Source: Thermoplasmata archaeon
GTDB taxonomy: Archaea; Thermoplasmatota; Penumbrarchaeia; Penumbrarchaeales; Penumbrarchaeaceae
Direction: 5' to 3'
Length of the DNA stretch: 10,106 nucleotides
Assembly (NCBI GenBank): GCA_023145185.1
Contig: JAGLEG010000013.1
Coordinates: forward strand, 1 to 10,106
Position 1 is the stretch's first letter. The number at the start of each line of letters is the position of its first letter. A program made the position numbers and the translations under genes. The notes under the pieces were generated by a model. That model had not been told where the DNA came from and did not search any database. It was given only the letters and a program-made list of their open reading frames with translations. Positions 1 to 7,075 of the stretch are shown here, in pieces.

Positions 1-3000
1 CTACCTCGTTGTTCTTGGGGATGTTGATCACCAATCCGATCTTGCCATCTGCGATGTGATCCAGGCAGTTCTGGCTCCCCCCCTCCGAGGGCCATCTGAG
101 CGTCTCCGCTTCTATGCCGTTCGCCCTCATCGACCTCGCCGTCCCCGCGGTGGCATAGAAGGCGTATCCCATCCCCTTCATCTTCATGAGGAGCGGAAGG
201 AACGCAGCCTTGGTGACGGGCGGCCCCGTGGATATCAGGGCAACCTTGTTCTTCAGGGTCAACCCCACCGATCTAAGCGCGGCGAGCAGTGCTCCTTCCA
301 TGTCGTCCCCGAGGCATCCCACCTCTCCTGTCGAGGCCATTGCGACCCCCATGGTGGGGTCGGCCCCCTTGAGCCTGGAGAACGAGAACTGGGCCGCCTT
401 CACCCCCACGCGGTCGAGGTCCAGCGACGACCCCTCGATCGGCCTCACATCCTCACCAAGGATCGCCCTTGTGGCTATCTCGATGAGGTTCTTCTTGAGC
501 ACCTTCGAGGCGAACGGGAAGGTCCTGGAAGCCCTCAGGTTGCACTCGATGACCTTCAGTTTGTTGTCCTGGGCGATGAACTGTATGTTGAAGGGCCCGG
601 TTATCTTGAGCTCCTTTGCGATCTTTCTGGATGCCTGCTTGATCCTCCTGGTGGTCTCGACATAGAGCCTCTGAGGCGGTATCACCACCGTGGCATCGCC
701 CGAGTGGACCCCGGCGTTCTCGACGTGTTCGCCTATGGAGTAGATGAGGATCTCACCGTCCTTTGCCACGGCGTCGAACTCCACCTCCTTGGCGTTCTCG
801 ATGAACTTGGACACCACCACGGGAGTGGCGGGGTTCACATCCGTGGCCCTTGTGAGATATGACTCCAGGGTCTGCGGGTCGAACACCACTGCCATAGCAG
901 CCCCGGACAGCACGTAGGACGGCCTGATCATCACGGGGAACCCCACCCTCTCGGAAAAAGCCCTTGCCTCCTCGATGGTACTGGCCTCGGTCCATGGGGG
1001 CTGATCGATACCCAGCCGGTCCAGCAGGGAGGAGAACTTGTTCCGGTCCTCCGCCCTGTCGATATCCTCCGGGGAGGTCCCCAATATCCTGACATCCTTC
1101 CTGTGCAGCCTGGGGGCAAGGTTGTTGGACACCTGTCCGCCCATGGATACGATGATCCCCTCCGGCCCCTCGAACTCGTAGATATCCAGGACCCTCTCGT
1201 AGGTCAGCTCCTCGAAGTAGAGCCTGTCGCATATGTCGTAATCGGTCGAGACCGTCTCGGGGTTGCAGTTGACCATGATGGTTCTGTAGCCAGCTTTCCT
1301 GGAGGTATCTATCGCGTTGACCCCGCACCAGTCGAACTCCACACTGGAGCCGATCCGGTACGACCCGCTACCAAGGACCATCACCGCCCCCGCCTTCGGG
1401 TCCACGTCGTTCCCACTTCCCTGGTATGTCATGTACAGGTAGTTCGTCGCTGCCGGATACTCCGCAGCAAGGGTGTCTATCTGCTTGATCGCAGGGATGA
1501 TGCCCATCCCCTTTCGGATCTTCCGCACCTTTTCCATATCCACCGACGTGGCCTTCCCGATCTGGAAGTCGCTGAAGCCCACCCTCTTAGCCTCCCGCAT
1601 CAGGTCCGGGTCGCTCGAGATATCTCCACACCCCTCCAGCTCCTTCATCACCTCAACGATGTGGGAGAGCCTGTGGAGGAACCACCTGTCGATGAACGTC
1701 AGCTCATGTATCCGGTCGATCGTGATGCCCCTTTTGAGGGCCTCCCCAACTGCGAACACCCGCCTGTGTGTTGGTTCCCTGAGCTCCTCCTCTATGCCGT
1801 TGAACTCCAGTCGGTTCAGGACGAGTCCGTGCATGCCGGTTCCGATGGATCTGAGGGCCTTCTGGAGCGCCTCCTCGAACGAGCGGCCGATGGCCATGAC
1901 CTCGCCTATGGACATCATCTGGGACCCGATACGCGTCGAAATGCCCCTGAAACGCTCCAGGTCCCACCTGGGGACCTTCACCACCACGTAGTCCATGGCG
2001 GGTTCGAAGAAGGATACCGTGGACCCCGTGACCGCGTTCTTGAGCTCCGCCAGGGACCGCCCGAGCGCGAGGTGGGCCGCCACGGCCGCGAGTGGATAGC
2101 CCGTTGCCTTGCTTGCCAGCGCCGACGACCTTGAAAGCCTGGCGTTGATCTCTATCACCCTGTAATCCCTGCTTTTTGGGTCGAGCGCGTACTGTATATT
2201 GCACTCCCCCACCACCCCAAGATGCGATACGGTCCTGATCGCGATCTCCCTGAGCATGTGGTAATCCTCGTCCGACAGCGTCTGGCTGGGCGCCACCACT
2301 ATGGATTCCCCGGTGTGTATCCCCATGGGGTCCAGGTTTTCCATGTTGCAAACCGTGATGCAGTTGCCGAAGCGGTCCCTGACGACCTCGTACTCCACCT
2401 CCTTCCACCCCTCCAGGTACTCCTCCACAAGTATCTGTGGGGCCACTGCAAGCGCTTTCTTGGCTATGTTCTTGAGCTCGCTTTCGGTTCTCGCCACCCC
2501 CGACCCCTGGCCTCCCAGGGAGTATGCCGACCTGATCATGACCGGAAGGGAGATATCGGACCCGGCCGCCTGCGCCTCCGCGACGTTGACACAGGCCCTG
2601 GACCTCGCCGTGAGGACGTCGATCTCGTTCAATCGTTCGATGAACCTCTCCCTGTCCTCGGTGTCCTTGATCACCTCAACAGGAGTCCCCAGGACCTCCA
2701 CCCCGTACTCCTTCAGAACCCCATTATCGTGGAGCTCCACCCCCACGTTCAGGGCCGTCTGTCCCCCGAACCCGAGCATTATCCCGTCGGGGCGCTCCCT
2801 CTCGATCACCTTCTTGACCGTCTCGAAGTCCACGGGGAGAAGGTATATCCTGTCACACATCCCCTCGGAGGTCTGTATGGTGGCGATATTGGGGTTTACG
2901 AGGATGGTGTAGATGGACTCCTCCTTCAGGGCCTTGAGGGCCTGAGAGCCCGAGTAATCGAACTCCCCCGCCTGTCCTATCTGGAGGCCTCCGCTCCCGA

Positions 3001-3019
3001 GAAGCAGTACTTTTTTCAT
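1..3019 (-). CDS. carB: Carbamoyl-phosphate synthetase large subunit (partial, C-terminus off the left edge)
   Basis: This is the ammonia- and ATP-using subunit of carbamoyl-phosphate synthetase. It makes carbamoyl phosphate from bicarbonate, two ATP and the ammonia passed on by CarA, for pyrimidine and arginine synthesis in the cytoplasm. The frame is open from ATG at 3019 to base 1 (1006 complete codons), so roughly 50-70 C-terminal residues are missing compared with the usual 1050-1080. It starts MKKVLLLGSGGLQIGQAGEF, the classic CarB N-terminus. The first ATP-grasp half carries EINARLSRSSALASK with metal ligands Glu290/Asn292. The second half starts near residue 545 (GSGSYRIGSSVEFDW, Gly550) and carries ECNLRASRTFPF with Glu825/Asn827. 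An MGS-like allosteric domain begins near residue 927, with ATAGT at 956-960. The ATG overlaps the carA stop as ATGA, and a strong GGAGGTGG lies 4 bases upstream, so the two are probably translationally coupled. The wording of the second half resembles Bacteroidetes and eukaryotic enzymes more than E. coli. The family call is very secure. Confidence 0.98.
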   Translation of the reverse strand, partial: MKKVLLLGSGGLQIGQAGEFDYSGSQALKALKEESIYTILVNPNIATIQTSEGMCDRIYLLPVDFETVKKVIERERPDGIMLGFGGQTALNVGVELHDNGVLKEYGVEVLGTPVEVIKDTEDRERFIERLNEIDVLTARSRACVNVAEAQAAGSDISLPVMIRSAYSLGGQGSGVARTESELKNIAKKALAVAPQILVEEYLEGWKEVEYEVVRDRFGNCITVCNMENLDPMGIHTGESIVVAPSQTLSDEDYHMLREIAIRTVSHLGVVGECNIQYALDPKSRDYRVIEINARLSRSSALASKATGYPLAAVAAHLALGRSLAELKNAVTGSTVSFFEPAMDYVVVKVPRWDLERFRGISTRIGSQMMSIGEVMAIGRSFEEALQKALRSIGTGMHGLVLNRLEFNGIEEELREPTHRRVFAVGEALKRGITIDRIHELTFIDRWFLHRLSHIVEVMKELEGCGDISSDPDLMREAKRVGFSDFQIGKATSVDMEKVRKIRKGMGIIPAIKQIDTLAAEYPAATNYLYMTYQGSGNDVDPKAGAVMVLGSGSYRIGSSVEFDWCGVNAIDTSRKAGYRTIMVNCNPETVSTDYDICDRLYFEELTYERVLDIYEFEGPEGIIVSMGGQVSNNLAPRLHRKDVRILGTSPEDIDRAEDRNKFSSLLDRLGIDQPPWTEASTIEEARAFSERVGFPVMIRPSYVLSGAAMAVVFDPQTLESYLTRATDVNPATPVVVSKFIENAKEVEFDAVAKDGEILIYSIGEHVENAGVHSGDATVVIPPQRLYVETTRRIKQASRKIAKELKITGPFNIQFIAQDNKLKVIECNLRASRTFPFASKVLKKNLIEIATRAILGEDVRPIEGSSLDLDRVGVKAAQFSFSRLKGADPTMGVAMASTGEVGCLGDDMEGALLAALRSVGLTLKNKVALISTGPPVTKAAFLPLLMKMKGMGYAFYATAGTARSMRANGIEAETLRWPSEGGSQNCLDHIADGKIGLVINIPKNNEV

Positions 3020-4098
3020 CCTACCACCTCCAGGAAGAGATCGAAGAAACCCCCGCTGTCCCTCGGGCCGGGAGAGGCCTCCGGATGGAACTGCACTGCG
3101 AAGAAGGGTTTCCCCTCATGTCTGATGCCCTCGACGGTCCCGTCGTTGAGGTTGGAGTACCACACCTTCCACCCCTCGCCGAGGGTTTTCCCGTCCACGG
3201 CGTAGCCGTGGTTCTGACTGGTGATGTAGCATCTGTCGGTCCCCTTCTCGGCGCACGGCTGGTTCTGGGACCTGTGGCCATATTTCAGCTTGTACGTTGA
3301 AGCCCCGGAAGCAAGTGCGATTATCTGGCATCCCAGGCATATGCCGGCAACTGGTACGTCCCCCTTGAGCAGTGCCGAGACGTTCTCTATCGTTCTTGTG
3401 CACATCAAAGGGTCCCCCGGGCCGTTCGATATCATGTAGCCGTCACACTTCATGGACAGGAGGTCATGATCATAGGGTACGACGGTCACCCTGCATCCTC
3501 TCGAAAGAAGGTCCCTCAGGATCCCCCGCTTCGCCCCACAGTCAACAAGGACGATATGCGGGCCATCACCCTCTCCGTGTTGGACCGCCCCGGAACTGGA
3601 GACCTCCCCCACGAGGTCCTTTGCATTTGGGTCCTCCACCGAGAACGGACCTCCCTCCGACATGACGATCCTCCCCCGCATGGTCCCCTTCTCCCGGAGG
3701 AGCTTTGTCAGGTCCCTTGTATCCACCCCGGCTATCCCCACGATCCCCTGTTTTGACAGCCAATCATCAAGGCTCATCCGCGCCTCCCAGTGGGAGTGCT
3801 CATCAATGTACTCCTGAACGACAAGCCCCCTCACTTGTATGTCGTCGGATTGGAAGGGCCCTTCCCCTTTGATGAGATCAGGGACCCCGTAGTTGCCTAT
3901 GAGCGGATACGTCAATGCCAGGATCTGGCCCCGATAGGACGGGTCCGTCAAACTCTCCACGTAACCCACCATTCCGGTGTTGAACACCACCTCGCCGTCG
4001 CAGCTTCCAACCTCTCCGAACAATCGGCCGGGAAACCTGCTCCCATCCTCCAGCTCAAGATAGCCTGTGGGCCTCTCATGTATTTTAGAAAATACCAA
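3016..4098 (-). CDS. carA: Carbamoyl-phosphate synthetase small (glutamine amidotransferase) subunit
   Basis: CarA hydrolyses glutamine and channels ammonia to CarB. The N-terminal small-chain domain begins around GYLELEDGSRFPGRLFGEVG and includes FNTGMVGY and IAGVDTRDLTKLLREKG. The class I amidotransferase domain follows, with SNGPGDP, the nucleophile motif GICLGCQIIALASG (Cys254, numbered from this start), ITSQNHGYAVD and VQFHPEASPGP (His338, Glu340), so the catalytic triad is complete. The length of 360 residues is normal. No ATG lies in frame before the conserved core, so the start must be non-ATG. I chose TTG at 4098 because GGAGGGGG at 4111-4104 sits at Shine-Dalgarno distance. A second TTG at 4146 would add 16 residues (MGGISFIFFRQAEGDE) not expected in the family; a stop at 4191 closes the frame further upstream. 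The gene ends in ATGA shared with carB. The residue after GICLG is Cys, where E. coli has His. The function is secure; the start is moderately sure. Confidence 0.96.
   Translation of the reverse strand: MVFSKIHERPTGYLELEDGSRFPGRLFGEVGSCDGEVVFNTGMVGYVESLTDPSYRGQILALTYPLIGNYGVPDLIKGEGPFQSDDIQVRGLVVQEYIDEHSHWEARMSLDDWLSKQGIVGIAGVDTRDLTKLLREKGTMRGRIVMSEGGPFSVEDPNAKDLVGEVSSSGAVQHGEGDGPHIVLVDCGAKRGILRDLLSRGCRVTVVPYDHDLLSMKCDGYMISNGPGDPLMCTRTIENVSALLKGDVPVAGICLGCQIIALASGASTYKLKYGHRSQNQPCAEKGTDRCYITSQNHGYAVDGKTLGEGWKVWYSNLNDGTVEGIRHEGKPFFAVQFHPEASPGPRDSGGFFDLFLEVVG
3024..3031 (-). promoter_or_regulatory. Strong Shine-Dalgarno of carB
   Basis: GGAGGTGG on the minus strand lies within the last codons of carA, 4 bases before the carB ATG. 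It matches the archaeal anti-Shine-Dalgarno sequence almost perfectly. It supports ATG 3019 as the start and internal initiation within a carA-carB mRNA. The first genes of the other transcripts in the window lack any such site. Confidence 0.85.
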
Positions 4099-4103
4099 TT
4101 CGT

Positions 4104-4111
4104 CCCCCTCC
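4104..4111 (-). promoter_or_regulatory. carA: Probable Shine-Dalgarno of carA, which decides a TTG start
   Basis: GGAGGGGG on the minus strand is followed by five bases (ACGAA) and then TTG at 4098. Measured from the GGAGG core the spacer is 8 bases, within the usual range. This is the main reason for preferring TTG 4098 over TTG 4146 as the carA start. It requires that transcription starts upstream of base 4111. Confidence 0.55.
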
Positions 4112-4119
4112 GCTTGACG

Positions 4120-4127
4120 AAAAAAAA
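4120..4127 (-). other. T8 tract between the DUF4190-like gene and carA
   Basis: Eight consecutive T residues on the minus strand lie about 120 bases after the stop of the DUF4190-like gene and 22 bases before the preferred carA start. Archaeal transcription often terminates at T-rich tracts without a hairpin, so this could be a terminator for the upstream gene. It is also centred about 26 bases before TTG 4098, so it could act as a weak TATA-like element. The sequence does not separate these readings. Confidence 0.3.
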
Positions 4128-4244
4128 TGAATGAGATCCCCCCCAATTGCCTTTTCCGATCCAGGGGACATGCACATTGGGAAGCTATCTAATCCGTCCT
4201 TGTAGATAAGGCTTTTGAGGGGGTGAACCAATCAAAGTGCCCCT

Positions 4245-4523
4245 TTAGAACAGGCCATTGAACAGGCCCAGGAAGGAGTGTAGGATGATCCCAATGATCG
4301 TCAGGGCCCACCATATCAACCCCAGAACCATGCCCACGGAGGCCATGGTCCGTCCTTTCCGTTTTATCCTTCCCAGCCATCCGCAGATAATTGCGGCCGT
4401 TGCAAGAATAGGGCCGAAGCCCGCGATCAGGGGCGTGTACATGAGGCCCGTGAAGGTGAGGATCGCCAGGATCCCCGTGACGATTGCTACGATCGCCAGC
4501 ACGTTGTTTTTCTTCCTGGCCAT
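4245..4523 (-). CDS. Small DUF4190-like integral membrane protein
   Basis: This is a 92-residue membrane protein starting MARKKNNVLAIVAIVTGILA and ending in TAA. Hydrophobic segments run about residues 8-29, 31-50 and 61-83. The loop between the last two is basic (GRIKRKGRT), which places it in the cytoplasm. The pattern of an AIVxxVxGILAIL helix, a G-rich turn, a G..RIKRKGRTMAxxGMVLGLI loop and a second long helix resembles DUF4190 proteins, whose function is unknown. ATG 4523 is preferred because TTTAATATT on the minus strand is centred 25 bases upstream, as expected for a leaderless archaeal mRNA, and no Shine-Dalgarno is visible. The gene runs towards carA with a gap of about 146 bases. 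It may be a separate unit or the lead gene of the carAB transcript. I cannot assign a role. Confidence 0.8.
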   Translation of the reverse strand: MARKKNNVLAIVAIVTGILAILTFTGLMYTPLIAGFGPILATAAIICGWLGRIKRKGRTMASVGMVLGLIWWALTIIGIILHSFLGLFNGLF

Positions 4524-4543
4524 GTTGCCCTGATAGCATATGG

Positions 4544-4552
4544 AATATTAAA
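4544..4552 (-). promoter_or_regulatory. TATA box of the DUF4190-like gene, possibly shared by both directions
   Basis: The sequence is TTTAATATT on the minus strand (AATATTAAA on the plus). Its centre at 4548 lies 25 bases before the ATG at 4523, so the expected start of transcription falls on or next to that ATG (leaderless mRNA). Read the other way, the same A/T core would start transcription near 4574, about 26 bases before the protease ATG at 4600. It is the strongest A/T core in the 76-base divergent region. Confidence 0.6.
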
Positions 4553-4599
4553 CCCCATTCTGTCGATTACAGGAACAAGGATTAATTCAAATGTAGCAG

Positions 4600-7011
4600 A
4601 TGGGGGTCGTGGACAATATGGCTGATAGGTCAATATCCCGTTACCTGAGGTCTGCCCCCGTAAAACGGATCGGCGCAATATCGGCCGTTCTCATCATCGT
4701 TATCGCGGGGGTCCTGTTCATCCGAGAGGCCCTGGATGGGCCGGAAGGAAGGGTTATGGTTATCGGCGACGTCCTGACCATGACCTCGGAGAGGAATGAG
4801 ATAGGATACGACCTGGTGGAGGTCCCTTCAGGGAACCCAATGACCGCAGTGGTTGCGACACCGCTCGCCTGCTGGTATGACATCTCCGACGGCAGCAGTC
4901 CAATATATCCGCTGCTGGTACGGGGAAGCGATGGGGAGGAGAGGTTCAGGGATTACACTGGTAGGGGGCATTCTCTCGACGTCTCGTTCAAGGGCTCGGA
5001 GGCCTTCCGGAACTCCAGACAGCTGGCGCTGGACTCCTTTTCCTCCTCGGCGGGGATGATGCTCGTCACCCATGAGGATGAGGGGTATTCACTCGCGCTG
5101 ATGGCCGCACCGATCGCATCGTATCTCAATATCCCTATCATCGTTGCAGATCATTACACCGGCTCGAATGACGTGAGGGAGGTATATGATTCACTGGGCG
5201 CCCGTTACACCATTGCCGTGGGCCCGGATGCCGCATCACTTGCCGTTGATGCAGGTGTCGACAGGATTGTTCTCGAGGATGCCCCAGGCGTTATCGGCGC
5301 GGCTGCCGAGGTGGTGGCCAACCGCTTCGGGACGTTGAACTATATGACGATGACAAATCCGATGGATGCGGAGGAGATGGACGTTCTGGAGGACGTCTCC
5401 GCCCTCCAGGCCCAGGATGTGGATTCCATATTCGTGGACACCAACAGCATGGATGTTGACGTCGTCGGAGAGAGCGTAAAGGTACACACGATCGACGTTC
5501 CGGAGGGGGTTGTGAATATCCGAATGTACATCAATTTCACGGATATAGATGCCAATCCACTTGATCCCTTGAAGGACCGCGTGGGTGTGGAGCCGCTGAT
5601 ATTCGCGACCCTGAGGGATCAACAGGGCAGGCTGGTGGCCGATGCCCCCAGCTTCTCCGCGGGCACGGGGCGCAACTACCTGGAGACCCTCTCCGTCGAG
5701 AACGGCGGAGAGTATGAGCTGACCGTAAGGGTATATTACGGTGTGAAAGGACTCTCAACGCTCTGGGGGACATCATTCGGGATATCGAGGATATCCGGGT
5801 CCTACGAGATCGACTCCCACTGTCTGGTCCTGGGATCACCGAACTATCCTCTCTACGAGGGCCACTCGATGATGGCGCCCTACCTGAGCGCGTCCAGGGG
5901 CGGCCTGGTCCTATCGGACGGGGACTTCTCCCTTTACGACGAGGAGTTCATCGAGGCAGCAGAGGGGTACGGGACGGGCCCATGGTACGAGGGGGAGCTT
6001 CTGGAGGCTGCGAGGATGAGGACGCTGTCGAATGTTGGAAAATTGGAGGCTGCCCTTGATATTCTGGATGAACGCGGCCTGAAGGACCCCTACCTGGAGG
6101 GCAGAGGTTGGCTGGCCCTTCTGGGTGGGGGGAACATGATCCCGATGTACTATCAGGAAAAGGACCCTTCGTGGGAGGAGGATCCTATATGGGGGGAGGG
6201 ATGGGCCACTGACCTTCCATACAGCCTGAACCTCTCCCTGAGCGTGGGCAGGCCCCTGGGAAGGAGCGTATCCGACCTTTCCGCTCTTCTCGCAAGGACC
6301 CTGTTCTACGAGGAGTACACGGAAGGTTTCATCGATTCCCTGACCTCTGAATATGGGGGCGGCGGGAGCTGGAAGGACCACTTCCATTTCCTCGCAGGAG
6401 AGGGAGGGGGGAGAACGGGGTGGCTCTTTCACCAGAACGAGTTCTCAAGGACCGTCCAGCAGCACGGCTTCACATCGGAGGTCTACGTACAGGATTACGA
6501 GAACGATAGACAGACGATGGTGACAAAGGGCGCCTACGTGAGGGCCAACTATTTTGAGATGATCCTGCACGGGGACTGGTCGTGGTTCGTCCCCGAATTG
6601 AACGGCATCGACAGGTACTCCACGGGCGTCAAGGTGACGGACCTGATAGAGGAGAGCGGGGACTGGGAGCTTGGCCCATCGGTGTTCAACTCCGGCGTGT
6701 GCCTGCTCGGGAGAATAGGGGGACTTCGGCCGGAACAGTCCATAACCCAGGCGTTCTTCAAGGCGGGAATAAATGGCTTTTTCTGCGCGACGAGGTCCAC
6801 AGGACAGGATGCCAAGGCCGGCCCGATAGAGGAGGCGCTGCTGTTCGAGGACCTCTCCATGGGAGAGGCGATCAGAAAGGACAAGAGGGATAATCTCGCC
6901 CCTCCGACGTATTACGTTAGAACGCTCTACGGCGATCCTGCCTTCAACCCCTACGAGCCGGAGAACGGCTACTCCGATCAGGGAAGACCCACTCTTGTTG
7001 CCGTCATTTGA
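4600..7011 (+). CDS. Membrane-anchored extracellular gingipain-like (family C25) cysteine peptidase with a CWB2-like domain
   Basis: This 803-residue protein starts with a short basic segment and one membrane helix (about residues 22-41, before REALDGPEG) with no clear signal-peptidase site, so it is probably a signal anchor with the rest outside the cell. Residues about 150-245 resemble a CWB2-type cell-wall-binding repeat: SLALMAAPIASYLNIPIIVA, then LGARYTIAVGPDA, then GAAAEVV. Residues about 290-400 look like a beta-sandwich of pre-peptidase type. Residues about 405-785 fit the C25 caspase-like fold: LALLGGGNMIPMYY, then DLPYSLNLSLSVGRPLG, a motif FEMILHGDWSWF with His657, FNSGVCLLGRIGG with Cys701, and the closing RTLYGDPAFNPYEP. 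The His and Cys occupy the places of the gingipain dyad, so it may be active. Unlike many gingipains, it ends right after the catalytic domain. ATG 4600 is the first start after an in-frame TAG; ATG 4618 is an alternative. Only two N-x-S/T sequons occur (Asn312, Asn544). The C25 call is from motif recall and is fairly sure; the CWB2 and sandwich parts are less so. Confidence 0.75.
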   Translation: MGVVDNMADRSISRYLRSAPVKRIGAISAVLIIVIAGVLFIREALDGPEGRVMVIGDVLTMTSERNEIGYDLVEVPSGNPMTAVVATPLACWYDISDGSSPIYPLLVRGSDGEERFRDYTGRGHSLDVSFKGSEAFRNSRQLALDSFSSSAGMMLVTHEDEGYSLALMAAPIASYLNIPIIVADHYTGSNDVREVYDSLGARYTIAVGPDAASLAVDAGVDRIVLEDAPGVIGAAAEVVANRFGTLNYMTMTNPMDAEEMDVLEDVSALQAQDVDSIFVDTNSMDVDVVGESVKVHTIDVPEGVVNIRMYINFTDIDANPLDPLKDRVGVEPLIFATLRDQQGRLVADAPSFSAGTGRNYLETLSVENGGEYELTVRVYYGVKGLSTLWGTSFGISRISGSYEIDSHCLVLGSPNYPLYEGHSMMAPYLSASRGGLVLSDGDFSLYDEEFIEAAEGYGTGPWYEGELLEAARMRTLSNVGKLEAALDILDERGLKDPYLEGRGWLALLGGGNMIPMYYQEKDPSWEEDPIWGEGWATDLPYSLNLSLSVGRPLGRSVSDLSALLARTLFYEEYTEGFIDSLTSEYGGGGSWKDHFHFLAGEGGGRTGWLFHQNEFSRTVQQHGFTSEVYVQDYENDRQTMVTKGAYVRANYFEMILHGDWSWFVPELNGIDRYSTGVKVTDLIEESGDWELGPSVFNSGVCLLGRIGGLRPEQSITQAFFKAGINGFFCATRSTGQDAKAGPIEEALLFEDLSMGEAIRKDKRDNLAPPTYYVRTLYGDPAFNPYEPENGYSDQGRPTLVAVI

Positions 7012-7015
7012 TGCC

Positions 7016-7025
7016 CATTATAATG
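7016..7025. repeat. Perfect 10-base palindrome after the peptidase gene
   Basis: CATTATAATG equals its own reverse complement and lies 5 bases after the TGA at 7009-7011. A further ATAATG at 7029-7034 can also pair with the first CATTAT. It could be an operator for the downstream promoter, part of a weak terminator, or chance in A/T-rich intergenic DNA. Confidence 0.3.
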
Positions 7026-7045
7026 CTAATAATGATTACAAAGAC

Positions 7046-7056
7046 TATTTATCTTA
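7046..7056 (+). promoter_or_regulatory. TATA box of the large surface protein gene
   Basis: TATTTATCTTA is centred at about 7051, 25 bases before the ATG at 7076. An A-rich stretch (ACAAAGAC) lies directly upstream, where the TFB-recognition element normally sits. The expected transcription start coincides with the ATG, and no Shine-Dalgarno precedes it, so this gene is probably expressed from its own leaderless mRNA. Confidence 0.65.
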
Positions 7057-7075
7057 TTAAATTGTTCAAACGGGG

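Noticed and set aside
753..2408. Minus-strand frames at 753-1328 and 1704-2408
   Set aside because: They are out-of-frame readings of the same strand as carB, with low-complexity Gly/Arg-rich translations and no domain.
56..3205. Long plus-strand open frames at 56-862, 1103-2134 and 2222-3205 opposite carB
   Set aside because: They lie antisense to an unmistakable carB, their translations are rich in Arg, His, Pro and Gly with no recognisable motifs, and they break where carB continues. They are by-products of GC-rich codon use.
3948..4175. Minus-strand frame with an ATG near the beginning of carA
   Set aside because: It has an ATG close to the expected carA start, but it is one frame off and its translation loses the CarA pattern. 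The conserved CarA N-terminus is in the TTG-started frame. A frameshift explanation is not needed because the CarA frame is intact up to the conserved core.
4189..4539. Alternative minus-strand frame over the DUF4190-like gene
   Set aside because: It overlaps the DUF4190-like gene in another frame, lacks membrane helices, and starts upstream of the expected leaderless start.
5911..6432. Antisense open frame of 173 codons within the peptidase gene
   Set aside because: The plus-strand frame contains the C25 blocks; the antisense translation is Pro/Ser-rich without motifs.
4600..7011. S-layer or peptidoglycan attachment function from the CWB2-like region
   Set aside because: The similarity is to the word order of a domain known from bacterial cell walls. 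An archaeon of this type would lack peptidoglycan, so only the fold resemblance is claimed.
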